DNA of 43,245 bases from an uncultured Clostridium sp. (GCA_947253885.1 CAMYAO010000018.1:1-43245); one strand, 5' to 3'; counted from the stretch's first letter, positions 7,704-16,292 are shown. Program-made: numbers and translations. The notes: generated by a model not told the origin, from the sequence alone.

Positions 7704-10286
7704 TTATTTAACTTGAGCTTTTAATTCCCCGTTTTCTACAACAATCTCAATCGTATCTTTCGGTTTCACTTTATCCTCAAGAATTAATTTTGCAGACAGT
7801 GTTTCCACATATTTCTGCAGATATCTCTTCAAAGGTCTTGCACCGTATGCAGGATTAAATCCGTTATCACCGATGTATTCTTTTGCCTCTCCGGTAAGCT
7901 CTATACGAATTTCACGTTCCTCTAATCTATGATTTAAATCTGCCACCAGCAATTCTACAATGTGACCGATATTATCTCTTGTCAGCGGATGGAACATGAT
8001 CGTTTCATCCAGACGATTCAGAAACTCCGGTCGGAAATTCTTGCGAACCTCATTCATAACCGCATCCTGTGCGTACTTCGTGATACTTCCGTCCGCATTC
8101 GCACCTTCCAATAAGAATTCAGAACCCAGATTGGAAGTCAATATGATAATGGTATTTTTAAAATCTACTGTGCGCCCTTGTGAATCAGTAATACGACCGT
8201 CATCCAGAACTTGTAATAATATATTAAATACATCCGGATGTGCTTTCTCCACTTCATCAAACAATACAACTGAATATGGTTTTCTCCTTACTGCTTCTGT
8301 TAACTGACCGCCTTCATCATATCCTACATATCCCGGAGGAGCTCCGATCAGACGGGACACAGAAAATTTCTCCATATATTCCGTCATATCCAGTCGAACG
8401 ATATTGTTTTCATCATCAAACAGACTGGCAGCCAGTGATTTTGCAAGTTCAGTTTTACCGACACCGGTAGGTCCCAGGAACAGGAAGGATCCGATCGGTT
8501 TGCTCGGATCTTTGATCCCCGATTTAGAACGTATGATCGCTTCTGCAACCTTTTCAACTGCTTCTTCCTGACCAACTACCCGTTTATGTAATTCCTCATC
8601 CAAATGAAGTGTTTTATTCCGTTCACTTTCTGTCAATTTTGCTACCGGAATACCGGTCCATCTGGAAATGATTCGAGCGATTTCCTCTTCACTGACACTC
8701 TCATGTACCAATCTCATATCCCGGTCTTTTACAAGCGCCTCTTCCTCTTCCAGCTGTTTTTCAATTTCAGGTTTTTTTCCATATTGAAGTGCTGCAGCTT
8801 TCTCCAAATCATATTCTCTTTGTGCTTTTTCGATTTCTTTATTTACCGCTTCCAGCTCTTCTCTGAGTTTAGAAATCTTACCAACTGCATTTTTTTCATT
8901 ATCCCACTGCGCCTTACCTGACCGGAATTTTTCCTGCAGTTCCGAAAGTTCTTTCTGCAAGTTTTGCAGTCGATTTTTACTCAACTGATCCGTTTCTTTT
9001 TTTAATGCAGTCTCTTCTATCTGAAGCTGCATGATTTTACGATTCCATTCATCCAGTTCTGCCGGCATAGAATCTAATTCTGTCTTAATCAATGCACATG
9101 CTTCATCTACCAGATCAATCGCTTTATCCGGGAGAAAACGATCCGAAATGTAACGATTACTTAAAACTGCAGCGGAAACCAATGCGGAATCATTGATTTT
9201 TACTCCGTGGAATACCTCATAGCTCTGCTTCAATCCTCGCAGTATAGAAATAGTATCCTCGACACTCGGCTCATCTACCATTACCGGCTGAAAACGACGC
9301 TCTAATGCCGCATCCTTTTCAATATATTCCCGATACTCATCCAATGTTGTAGCTCCGATACAATGCAATTCTCCCCGTGCAAGCATTGGTTTTAACATAT
9401 TTCCCGCATCCATTGCTCCATCTGACTTTCCTGCACCTACTATTGTATGGAGCTCATCGATAAACAGAATAATCTTCCCGTCACTTGCCTTCACTTCATC
9501 CAATACCGCTTTTAATCGTTCTTCAAACTCTCCACGGTATTTTGCACCTGCTACCAAAGATCCCATGTCTAAGGCAAATAGCTTTTTCTCTTTCAGCCCT
9601 TCCGGTACATCTCCTCTGACAATTCGCTGTGCCAGACCTTCTACAACCGCAGTTTTACCGACACCCGGTTCTCCGATTAATACCGGATTATTTTTACTCT
9701 TTCTGGACAAAATCCGAACTACATTCCGAATCTCCGTGTCTCTTCCGATAACCGGATCCATTTTCTGCTCTTTTGCACGCTGTACCATATCATACCCATA
9801 TTTTTCCAAAGTATCATAGGTAGCTTCCGGATTATCCGAATATACATGCTGATTTCCTCGAACCGTTGCCAAGACTGTTAAAAAACGTTCTCTGGTAATA
9901 CCATATTCTTTCCAAAGTTCCTTAAGGGCTTTATTCGGATAACGAAGCAGACTCAAGAATAAATGCTCTACAGAAACATAGTCATCCTTCATTGCTTTCG
10001 CTTCGTCTTCCGCTGAAATCAAAACCTTGTTCAGATCGTTTCCAATATGTATCTGACCGCCGGAAACCTTTACTCTTTGTTGCAATTTTTTCAATGCATC
10101 CGCCTGAAAATCCAGCAGTACAACCTCCATCTTTTCTATCAGTTTAGGAATCAGTCCATCTTCCTGCTGCAATAAAGCTACTAATAAGTGTTCTTGTTCA
10201 ATTTCCTGATTTCCATATTCATAAGCCAGTTTTTCACAATCCTGTATAGCCCGGATTGATTTTTGTGTAAATTTTTGAATATTCAT
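7704..10286 (-). CDS. clpB: ATP-dependent disaggregase ClpB
   Basis: 860 aa, standard for ClpB. Order: N-terminal Clp repeat domain (about 1-145), first AAA+ module with GEPGVGKTA (about 203), the long coiled-coil middle domain rich in Glu, Lys and Gln (about 400-525) that distinguishes ClpB from ClpC/ClpA, then second AAA+ module with GPTGVGKTELA (about 600) and GAPPGYVGYDEGG pore loop. It dissolves protein aggregates together with DnaK. It has the best AGGAG ribosome site 6 nt before the ATG. Control is by a promoter overlapping a CIRCE operator, i.e. HrcA repression, and the region just upstream has been invaded by a mobile element. Confidence 0.96.
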   Translation of the reverse strand: MNIQKFTQKSIRAIQDCEKLAYEYGNQEIEQEHLLVALLQQEDGLIPKLIEKMEVVLLDFQADALKKLQQRVKVSGGQIHIGNDLNKVLISAEDEAKAMKDDYVSVEHLFLSLLRYPNKALKELWKEYGITRERFLTVLATVRGNQHVYSDNPEATYDTLEKYGYDMVQRAKEQKMDPVIGRDTEIRNVVRILSRKSKNNPVLIGEPGVGKTAVVEGLAQRIVRGDVPEGLKEKKLFALDMGSLVAGAKYRGEFEERLKAVLDEVKASDGKIILFIDELHTIVGAGKSDGAMDAGNMLKPMLARGELHCIGATTLDEYREYIEKDAALERRFQPVMVDEPSVEDTISILRGLKQSYEVFHGVKINDSALVSAAVLSNRYISDRFLPDKAIDLVDEACALIKTELDSMPAELDEWNRKIMQLQIEETALKKETDQLSKNRLQNLQKELSELQEKFRSGKAQWDNEKNAVGKISKLREELEAVNKEIEKAQREYDLEKAAALQYGKKPEIEKQLEEEEALVKDRDMRLVHESVSEEEIARIISRWTGIPVAKLTESERNKTLHLDEELHKRVVGQEEAVEKVAEAIIRSKSGIKDPSKPIGSFLFLGPTGVGKTELAKSLAASLFDDENNIVRLDMTEYMEKFSVSRLIGAPPGYVGYDEGGQLTEAVRRKPYSVVLFDEVEKAHPDVFNILLQVLDDGRITDSQGRTVDFKNTIIILTSNLGSEFLLEGANADGSITKYAQDAVMNEVRKNFRPEFLNRLDETIMFHPLTRDNIGHIVELLVADLNHRLEEREIRIELTGEAKEYIGDNGFNPAYGARPLKRYLQKYVETLSAKLILEDKVKPKDTIEIVVENGELKAQVK

Positions 10287-10354
10287 ATCCTACTCCTCTC
10301 GAACTCCCGAACGAGCTCAGTTGTTATATATATCATATAACAGTTTATAATCAT

Positions 10355-10383
10355 GTTATAACACCTGTTGTTAGCACTGTCAA
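10355..10383 (-). promoter_or_regulatory. clpB promoter
   Basis: On the minus strand -35 TTGACA (plus 10378-10383) is separated by exactly 17 bp from -10 TATAAC (10355-10360). The -35 lies in the spacer of the CIRCE palindrome, so HrcA binding would block RNA polymerase. Both boxes are on the clpB side of the inserted element and remain intact. Confidence 0.8.
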
Positions 10384-10397
10384 TAGGTGAGTGCTAA
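10371..10397. promoter_or_regulatory. CIRCE operator (HrcA site) of clpB
   Basis: Arms ttagcactg (10371-10379) and gagtgctaa (10389-10397) are separated by exactly 9 bp, the geometry of the HrcA-binding CIRCE element, with one mismatch to the consensus TTAGCACTC-N9-GAGTGCTAA. The right arm is also the first 9 bp of the attachment core of the mobile element. Confidence 0.9.
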
Positions 10398-10403
10398 TTT
10401 TTT
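10389..10403 (+). repeat. Attachment core, left junction
   Basis: gagtgctaatttttt occurs here and again at 27914-27928, in the same orientation, flanking a complete set of integration and mobilization genes. It is the likely crossover core of the tyrosine recombinase. The homology ends sharply on both sides (g versus c to the right, tag-g versus tat-t to the left). Confidence 0.8.
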
Positions 10404-10481
10404 GTGAAGAATTTGTGAAGCCTTGATTTTATGGGCTTCACAGAGGTTTTTCACTTGCTTTCGCACTCGATTTTCTTGATT

Positions 10482-10570
10482 TTACACCATTTTTACACCA
10501 TTTCATTTGATTTTGGTGTAACACTCACTTTATTTACACCAAATTACACCATCGACTTACATTTACACCA
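10482..10570. repeat. Integrase arm-type repeats, left end
   Basis: Five direct copies of ttacacca plus t, a or c (starting 10482, 10493, 10534, 10544, 10563) and one inverted copy (10513-10521) crowd the last 100 bp before the element edge, the last overlapping the int stop codon. Two further copies lie at the right end (27769-27788). Repeats at both ends are typical arm-binding sites for the N-terminal domain of Tn916-type integrases. Confidence 0.7.
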
Positions 10571-11786
10571 CAGCAGGTACAGTTTCCGGCAGATTCATTT
10601 TTGACATCTCATTTTCTACATGAGCCATTTCAGCGATATGATTGTAGATATTCATAGTGATCTTCGCATCAGAATGTCCCATTACATATTGCATAACTTT
10701 CGGATTAACATTATTCTCACCCAATCTGGTACATCCTGTGTGACGAAGAATGTGTGCAGATATATGAGGCATCAGTTCTGGCTCCCTGTTCTCATTTTCC
10801 GCCAATATTGTTTCTCTCTTATTATAGGCATTAACGATATTCTTCAGAAAACTATTCACACCTGCTGGCATAATCGGACGCCCATGTTTTGTGTTAAAAA
10901 TAAAACCACTGCGTTTACCAATCTCTACATTACTCTGCAATCCCAACATCAAATTTAATTCCTTCTGCTTACGAAACGCATCATATACGGTCTGAGTCAT
11001 AGGAATTGTTCTGATTCCAGCATCCGTTTTTGTCTCCGAATCATGGAAACAATAACCTTCTTCTCCCTCATAATAAACAAGCTGTCCATTCACATGAATT
11101 TCCCGGTTTTTCATATCCACATCTGACCAGGTCAATCCGATTGTTTCACTTATTCTCAGGCAGGCTCCAAACATAATCTGCATCATTGGCAAATGCGGCT
11201 TATACACCTTACTGTTCTCCACAAATTTCAGAAGCTTCTCTTGTTGTTCCAGCGTTAATGCCTCTTTCTCCTTTGCAGCAGCACCATAATCGCCAAGAGT
11301 TCCTGTTACCGGATTTTTACGGATAATCCCATCCTCCACAGCCATATTAAATGCTGGGTTTAATAAAGCATACATACTTTTAATCGTGCTGTGTGCCAAA
11401 CCCTCATCCGAAAGTCCTGAAAAAAATGTCCGTACATGAGATGTCTTAAAATCAACTACACGGATGTTTCCAAGAGTATTCTTTATCCGATAATTCCATG
11501 TTCGCCAGTAGTCCTTTTTCGTTTTTTCCCGGATATTCTTTGTCGCCATATATCGCTCAAATAATCCATTTACCGTCAATTTCTTTACAGATGTGTCCGT
11601 AATAAGCTGATCGTCAATATCTTTATTGATTTTCTTTTCCTGCTCACGCAGACTTGCCAGATCCATGTCATAGATTGTAACACGCTTTCCGGTAAGCTCA
11701 TCTTTGTAACGATACATATAACGTCCGTCTGGACGCTGACTTTCTCCAGTTTTTAAATTTCTGCCTTTATTGTCTTTTCTTGCCAT
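10563..11786 (-). CDS. int: Tyrosine recombinase (element integrase)
   Basis: 407 aa. The N-terminal SQRPDGRYMYRY segment is the arm-DNA-binding fold seen in Tn916-type integrases, followed by a SAM-like core-binding domain (about 65-165) and the catalytic domain. Catalytic residues visible: Arg in ACLRISE, His-x-x-Arg in HILRHTGCTR, and the GHSDAKITMNIYNH block with His and the Tyr nucleophile. The ATG at 11786 is chosen over an upstream GTG because AAAGGA lies 9 nt before it. It drives integration at the CIRCE-derived core. Excisionase and the repressor region lie just upstream on the same strand. Confidence 0.93.
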   Translation of the reverse strand: MARKDNKGRNLKTGESQRPDGRYMYRYKDELTGKRVTIYDMDLASLREQEKKINKDIDDQLITDTSVKKLTVNGLFERYMATKNIREKTKKDYWRTWNYRIKNTLGNIRVVDFKTSHVRTFFSGLSDEGLAHSTIKSMYALLNPAFNMAVEDGIIRKNPVTGTLGDYGAAAKEKEALTLEQQEKLLKFVENSKVYKPHLPMMQIMFGACLRISETIGLTWSDVDMKNREIHVNGQLVYYEGEEGYCFHDSETKTDAGIRTIPMTQTVYDAFRKQKELNLMLGLQSNVEIGKRSGFIFNTKHGRPIMPAGVNSFLKNIVNAYNKRETILAENENREPELMPHISAHILRHTGCTRLGENNVNPKVMQYVMGHSDAKITMNIYNHIAEMAHVENEMSKMNLPETVPAVV

Positions 11787-11804
11787 ACTAATCATTCCTT
11801 TCAC

Positions 11805-11969
11805 ATTCGTTGTTTGTTATTCGGAATGATTTTTGTCCTGTTCGTATCAGTCATAATCTGTCTGATATCTGTTCACAGATTAACATAATATTTTAGGATT
11901 TCCAAGGGTAAATTCTTGAAAAACACTAATTTTTCTTTGCACTCTCATTCCGAAGGAAATTCGTTGTTT
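11805..11969. repeat. Paired repeats between xis and int
   Basis: attcgttgttt occurs twice (11805-11815 and 11959-11969), and cggaatga (11822-11829) is mirrored by tcattccg (11945-11952). The gap between xis and int is otherwise empty. They could be binding sites for excisionase or a regulator of int; no function is proven. Confidence 0.4.
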
Positions 11970-11986
11970 TCTCCTGTTCTCATCCA

Positions 11987-12181
11987 TTACACTGCCATTG
12001 CATCAAGATATTTTTTTATCTTATCTACGTTATAGAGAACACGTCTGCCAACAATGATCTTTGCTTCTGCACAATCTGCAATTTTTCTTGCTGTGACAGC
12101 ACCACAGGATAACATTGCCATTAAGCCTTCAATGTCCACAGTCAGACGATTTTCAGTGTTATACTCTGTTGTCTTTCTCAT
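11987..12181 (-). CDS. xis: Excisionase (Tn916 Xis type)
   Basis: 64 aa. The small winged-helix pattern LTVDIEGLMAMLSCGAVTAR followed by AKIIVGRRVLYNVDKIKKYL matches the Tn916 excisionase/MerR-like DNA-binding family. The ATG at 12181 is preferred to one 9 nt upstream because the AAGGAGG ribosome site would abut the earlier codon. It should direct the integrase toward excision. It probably depends on the strong minus-strand promoter at 12666-12694 through a long leader. Confidence 0.88.
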   Translation of the reverse strand: MRKTTEYNTENRLTVDIEGLMAMLSCGAVTARKIADCAEAKIIVGRRVLYNVDKIKKYLDAMAV

Positions 12182-12632
12182 GATGCACATACCTCCTTTC
12201 CTCCGTATTCTTTTGCATCACCTCCCAGACAGCGGTTTCATGCCCGTTGTCAGTACCTTCTCCTGTTGTTTCTGGTTTTACCTAATGATGAATCTTTTTC
12301 TGTTCGGCGTGTTGGCTTCCATTCGTACAGGCGGTGTCAACGTTACATTTGACCTCTATCAGAACTTTTCTGAATGCTGCCAGCTTCTTTTCAAGCATAC
12401 CAGCCGTTGCCGGAGTATCTTCGATTTCCACATACTACTCTCTGGTATAGCGGTGGAACTCTGTGTTGTCCTTTAATCCTCTAAGGGCACCTATACAGCT
12501 CATTCAATTTTCAAGGTGCGGAAAAGCTCTTGAATTCCTATTCAAAACCTTTTTCTAATAATCACACGTGGCAGAGGCGATAAGGTCATATTTTTCATAA
12601 AAAATTTGATTTTTTTCATCTCAGCCTTGTCC
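12182..12632 (-). other. Long leader or decayed region upstream of xis
   Basis: About 450 bp lie between a consensus promoter and xis without an intact gene. A 49-codon frame (12282-12431, GTG start) is visible on the minus strand, and after its stop the same frame stays open to the xis ribosome site, as if one longer gene had been interrupted. The plus strand has a gcacct/aggtgc inverted repeat (about 12487-12519). It may hold a degraded small gene or a regulatory leader RNA. Confidence 0.4.
12282..12431 (-). pseudogene. Possible small gene or gene remnant before xis
   Basis: 49 codons with a charged, helix-like content (Glu, Lys and Ala rich, e.g. GMLEKKLAAFRKVLIEVK), ending in HAEQKKIHH. 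No clear ribosome site precedes the GTG (12429-12431), and a TAG stands two codons before it. The frame reopens after its own stop. I do not recognise the family. It could be a broken regulator or chance. Confidence 0.25.
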
Positions 12633-12720
12633 ATTCGCTTTTATGCGAATATTGATTATGCTGTCATTATATTTCGCTTTAATGTTAATGTCAAGTTTTT
12701 TTATTCGCTCAAATGCGAAT
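12633..12720. promoter_or_regulatory. Divergent switch region: two operators and a consensus promoter toward xis/int
   Basis: Two 18-bp palindromes of the form attcgc-N6-gcgaat (12633-12650 and 12703-12720) are 70 bp apart. Between them on the minus strand lies a perfect promoter: TTGACA (plus 12689-12694), 17 bp, TATAAT (12666-12671). The first palindrome lies just downstream of that -10 and the second 8 bp upstream of the -35. The likely ligand is the Xre protein encoded at 12789. Confidence 0.75.
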
Positions 12721-12727
12721 GTTTCTG

Positions 12728-12756
12728 TTTACATTTTGAGATTTTGATAGTAAAAT
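12728..12756 (+). promoter_or_regulatory. Promoter of the Xre repressor gene
   Basis: TTTACA (12728-12733), 17 bp, TAAAAT (12751-12756) on the plus strand, 32 bp before the ATG at 12789. The second operator palindrome ends 7 bp before this -35, consistent with autoregulation. Confidence 0.6.
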
Positions 12757-12788
12757 GGAATTATCAAATAGAAAGCAGGAAATCTGAT

Positions 12789-13343
12789 ATGACGATTGGT
12801 GATAAAATAAAAAAAATCCGGACATTCCGGAATATGACACAGGCAGAACTCGGTGCAGCTCTCGGCTGGGGCGATAAAGGTGCAAATCGCCTTGCTCAAT
12901 ACGAAACCAACTACCGGGTTCCCCGTAAAGATCTGGTTACTGAAATGGCTAAAATTCTCGATGTGAACCCAATTGCTCTGTATGAACCAACTATAATGAA
13001 TGCCGAAGAATTAATGGAAACACTTTTTTGGATTGATGAATTTAATCCCGGTATGATCAAACTATTTCAATTAGAGACTTATCCCGGTGAAAAATGCAAT
13101 TCCAGTGAAGATACCGCCGTCCGCTATCATGACTCTGACGACTGGCCAGTCCATCCACCTGTTGGCATGTGGTTTAATTATGGGGTTCTCAATAATTTTT
13201 TGAAAGAATGGACTCTTAGAAAAGAAGAACTGAAATCTGGCGTGATTACCAGAGATGAATATTTTGAGTGGAAAATCAACTGGCCACAGACCTGTGATGA
13301 CTGTGGAAAATATGAACCCCAAAAGCATTGGAAAAAATCATAA
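12789..13343 (+). CDS. Xre-family repressor of the element
   Basis: 184 aa. A Cro/CI-type helix-turn-helix fills residues about 1-67 (IRTFRNMTQAELGAALGW), and the remainder is a domain I do not recognise, ending with a CDDCG pair that could bind metal. The ATG at 12789 is chosen because the upstream part of the frame is AT-rich operator DNA and AGGAAA precedes the ATG. It is transcribed away from xis/int, across the twin palindromes, the typical position of a CI-like repressor that keeps the element integrated. Confidence 0.82.
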   Translation: MTIGDKIKKIRTFRNMTQAELGAALGWGDKGANRLAQYETNYRVPRKDLVTEMAKILDVNPIALYEPTIMNAEELMETLFWIDEFNPGMIKLFQLETYPGEKCNSSEDTAVRYHDSDDWPVHPPVGMWFNYGVLNNFLKEWTLRKEELKSGVITRDEYFEWKINWPQTCDDCGKYEPQKHWKKS

Positions 13344-13373
13344 TTTATCTGTACTCACCGTACACTCGAAATA

Positions 13374-13410
13374 AAAAAGAGATGCCAGTAATATACTGAT
13401 ATCTCTTTTT
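13374..13410. terminator. Bidirectional terminator between repressor and frdB
   Basis: aaaaagagat (13374-13383) pairs perfectly with 13401-13410; A and T runs flank both sides. It lies between convergent genes and can end the xre transcript on plus and the frd transcript on minus. Confidence 0.8.
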
Positions 13411-13487
13411 CTCTACTATAATTTTGTATGATAGAGCATGTCTTCCATGTAGAAGATTAAGCTAGAAAAACTTCCAGCTCTTTTTAA

Positions 13488-14189
13488 TCATTTCTTCCAC
13501 ACAGCGGCTGCATTTGACCTTACCATAAGCTCCTCCACCGGAATCCCTGCCGGACATATATTCTGGCATGATAGTGATTTCCCACATCCTTCAAAATAAT
13601 GTTTCCTATATTTCTCTGCTATTTGTTCATGGTGTGAAGTATCCTGCTCCTCATTCAGTATCCTGTATGCGTTTACCGGAGCAATGGCACCTGCGAAGTC
13701 TTTCCCAAAATCAAAATTCGGACAGACCTCAAGACAACATCCACACATAAGACATCTTGCTGATTGATAGCGTATCTCATGAGTATACTCTGTCATATAT
13801 GCATCGCTTTCAAGCCACAGGTTGATCTTCTTAAGATTTTCAAAAACAACTGACCTGTCAACGATCAGATCTTTTACTACCGGAAATTTACTCAAAGGTT
13901 CCAGTACAATTACTTTTCCCTTTAGAGATTGCAAAAATGTAGAACAGGCAAGTTCTGGCAGACCATTGATTCGCATCGCACATGCCCCGCATTTTTTCAC
14001 CATACAGCCACATTCCCATGAAATCGGTTCAGCTTCTTTGCCTGATTTATCAGTAAGTTTCTGTCTTGCATTCAGTTCATTCAGCATAGCTGCAATGGAA
14101 AGCTCACCCTCTGCTTCTATTTCAAATTCCTGCCAGAAAGGCTTTGCTTCTTTATTTTCCTGACGCTTTATACGAATGGTATATCTCAT
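13488..14189 (-). CDS. frdB: Fumarate reductase/succinate dehydrogenase iron-sulfur subunit
   Basis: 233 aa. All three cluster motifs are present: [2Fe-2S] C-x4-C-x2-C-x11-C starting at CMVKKCGAC, [4Fe-4S] CLMCGCCLEVCP, and a third Cys set CGKSLSCQNICP for the [3Fe-4S] site. It carries electrons between the flavoprotein and the heme membrane anchor. It is the last gene of the cargo run, 2 bp after frdA, and is followed by a terminator. Chromosomal fumarate reductases have the same build; its place inside a mobile element is unusual. Confidence 0.92.
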   Translation of the reverse strand: MRYTIRIKRQENKEAKPFWQEFEIEAEGELSIAAMLNELNARQKLTDKSGKEAEPISWECGCMVKKCGACAMRINGLPELACSTFLQSLKGKVIVLEPLSKFPVVKDLIVDRSVVFENLKKINLWLESDAYMTEYTHEIRYQSARCLMCGCCLEVCPNFDFGKDFAGAIAPVNAYRILNEEQDTSHHEQIAEKYRKHYFEGCGKSLSCQNICPAGIPVEELMVRSNAAAVWKK

Positions 14190-14191
14190 TT

Positions 14192-15748
14192 TTACTGCCG
14201 CCTTTCCGGAATTTCTTCAAAATGTATCTGTATCTTTTGTCCATTATAGCTTGCAATGGTTGTTCTTGCAAAATCATCATTTTTCTTCGGATAGTCTTCT
14301 CTGTAGTGTGCACCTCTGCTCTCTGTTCTTTCGATGGCACTCATGATTGCAGCCTGTCCCAGCAGTGAAAGTGAGCCTTTTATTTGGCATAGCTTCTCCA
14401 GTTCTTCTTCCATGCGTTTCCGATTTCTTACAACTCCAAGTGTATTTAGCATGATTTTATTTATTTTCTTCTTATCAGGCCGGCTGATGGATTCACACAA
14501 ATCTGCCAGCTCTTGCGTCTCTGTTACCAGCATATCCTTAGCTGTCATTGCATCCTCGCAGGCAGTCTGTGCTGCAATTCTGCCACCATAGATTGCTCCA
14601 AGCAAAGAATTACCACCAAGACGATTTGCTCCATGATACTGTGCACAGCACTCTCCGGCAGCATATAGATTTCTGACAGGTGTACGATGCTTCTCGTCCA
14701 CGTAAATACCACCCATAAAATAATGGATACCCGGCACAACCTGTACCGGCTCTTTTCTGATATCCTTATGAAGATAAATCTGACAATCCGATACCAGCCC
14801 CGCAAGTTTCCTGTCTGTCACATCTTTAGGTATCTCTGTCATATCCAGATAAACAGGACTTTCCTTACTTATTTTCCATATTTCTCTTGCAGTGATGTCT
14901 CTTGGCATCAGATTGCCAAGTTCCGGATATTTTTCTTCCATAAAATACCATCGGTTTCCATCCCTGTATGTGAAAAGGCGACCACCTTCTCCTCTGGCAG
15001 CTTCGCTGATCAGCATTTTCTTTCCGCCAATCTCAACTGTTGTCGGATGATACTGGATCATCTCAAGATTAGCCATAGGAACACCTGCCGAAAACAGGCT
15101 GGCACTTACTTCACCGGTATTTGCTAAGGAACCTGTCGTATTTCCAAACAGTCCATGCATACCACCGGAAGCCACGATAACTGCATCCGCATATAGCATT
15201 TTTATCTCACCTGTATAGTTATCGCAGACAACACATCCATGACATATGTTCGCTGTCATCAGTAAAGTACGGAAAGAGTGATGTTCAAAACGCTCTATCT
15301 GTCCCTGCACTTCTAATCGCCGTACTGCATCTATCATAGCTGTCATGATCTGTTTTCCGGTATCACTCTTTGCAAACGCTGTCCGTTTCTTTTTCTGTCC
15401 CCCGAAATTTCTCAGATCCAGTTCATCATAACCACATGTATTAAACTGCACTCCGATGCTGTGAAGCCACTTTACCACTTCCGGTGCCGCCTGTGTCATA
15501 TTCCAGACTGCGTTTGGATCTGCCAGATTGCATCCGGCTTTTATCGTATCTTCGTAATGTTCCTGTGTACTGTCATCTTCTCCCTTGGTATTAAGTGCGG
15601 CGTTGATACCGCCCTCTGCCATAACTGACTGTGCTCTCTCAGAAGGCAGAGAAGAGATTAACTTTACACTGCATCCTTCTTTTACTGCCTGCAAAGCTGC
15701 CGACAGACCGGCAAGCCCTGCTCCGACAATAATCATATTCTTTTTCAT
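14192..15748 (-). CDS. frdA: Fumarate reductase/succinate dehydrogenase flavoprotein
   Basis: 518 aa. FAD Rossmann motif IIVGAGLAGLSAAL at the N-terminus, SVMAEGGINAAL, RNFGGQKKKRT, the substrate loop QYHPTT, active-site Arg region SEAARGEGGRLF, HGANRLGGNSLLGA, and the C-terminal ESRGAHYREDYP. There is no signal peptide, so the subunit is cytoplasmic. It is shorter than typical FrdA (about 570-600 aa) and close to NadB in length, but the neighbouring frdB and frdC argue for fumarate reductase. The ATG at 15748 overlaps the frdC stop (ATGA) with GGATGG upstream. Confidence 0.9.
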   Translation of the reverse strand: MKKNMIIVGAGLAGLSAALQAVKEGCSVKLISSLPSERAQSVMAEGGINAALNTKGEDDSTQEHYEDTIKAGCNLADPNAVWNMTQAAPEVVKWLHSIGVQFNTCGYDELDLRNFGGQKKKRTAFAKSDTGKQIMTAMIDAVRRLEVQGQIERFEHHSFRTLLMTANICHGCVVCDNYTGEIKMLYADAVIVASGGMHGLFGNTTGSLANTGEVSASLFSAGVPMANLEMIQYHPTTVEIGGKKMLISEAARGEGGRLFTYRDGNRWYFMEEKYPELGNLMPRDITAREIWKISKESPVYLDMTEIPKDVTDRKLAGLVSDCQIYLHKDIRKEPVQVVPGIHYFMGGIYVDEKHRTPVRNLYAAGECCAQYHGANRLGGNSLLGAIYGGRIAAQTACEDAMTAKDMLVTETQELADLCESISRPDKKKINKIMLNTLGVVRNRKRMEEELEKLCQIKGSLSLLGQAAIMSAIERTESRGAHYREDYPKKNDDFARTTIASYNGQKIQIHFEEIPERRQ

Positions 15749-16284
15749 AATGTATGCCATCCTATATAGTAAATGATAACTGCCCCTGCACTAAACAGCA
15801 GCAGAACCGACAATATCAGATAAATGTCTCCTCTTCTCTCCTTATAGCTTATGATTCCAAGCGATACAAGCAGTGGACGGATATTTATAAAAAGATGAAT
15901 AAAAAGTGCTGCAACCAGTAACAGCTGCGTAATGAGTTTTACTGTTGTAAACGGAAACAAAATATAGATCCCGTCCTGTACTCCGCCAAATAATCCTATA
16001 TGGAAAAACATCAGAATAAGTATTGCAAGTCCGCTGGCTCTCCTTGCCCAGAATACTGCATTTTGTTTTAAGTAGCTGTTACCTGCATTTTTAGAAATTT
16101 TCAAAGTATTTATGGTAAGTATGACTCCAATCACAGTATGTGCTGCAAGAACAGCCACTCCAACCCATGCAAGTATTTTCCCGGCACTGCTTCCAATTCC
16201 AAGAAGCATAAAACTTCCCATAAGACCATGCAGCATAAAAATCACGAGCAGTAATACGGAAAGTATTGTATTTATTTTTCTCAT
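15745..16284 (-). CDS. frdC: Fumarate reductase heme-type membrane anchor
   Basis: 179 aa with five hydrophobic helices (about 6-30, 37-59, 82-105, 113-138, 153-175). Histidines at about 19, 49, 95 and 130 sit in four different helices, the pattern of the four axial ligands of a di-heme type B anchor (W. succinogenes FrdC, B. subtilis SdhC). It would link the enzyme to the quinone pool. ATG at 16284 is chosen for its GAGGTGA ribosome site. It lies between orfX and frdA with ATGA coupling to frdA. Assignment rests on topology, histidines and neighbours rather than on strong sequence identity. Confidence 0.8.
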   Translation of the reverse strand: MRKINTILSVLLLVIFMLHGLMGSFMLLGIGSSAGKILAWVGVAVLAAHTVIGVILTINTLKISKNAGNSYLKQNAVFWARRASGLAILILMFFHIGLFGGVQDGIYILFPFTTVKLITQLLLVAALFIHLFINIRPLLVSLGIISYKERRGDIYLILSVLLLFSAGAVIIYYIGWHTL

Positions 16285-16292
16285 TCTTCCGC

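Noticed and set aside
12054..12476. Plus-strand 140-codon frame across xis and its leader
   Set aside because: Antisense to the clear excisionase gene, with no domain or ribosome site.
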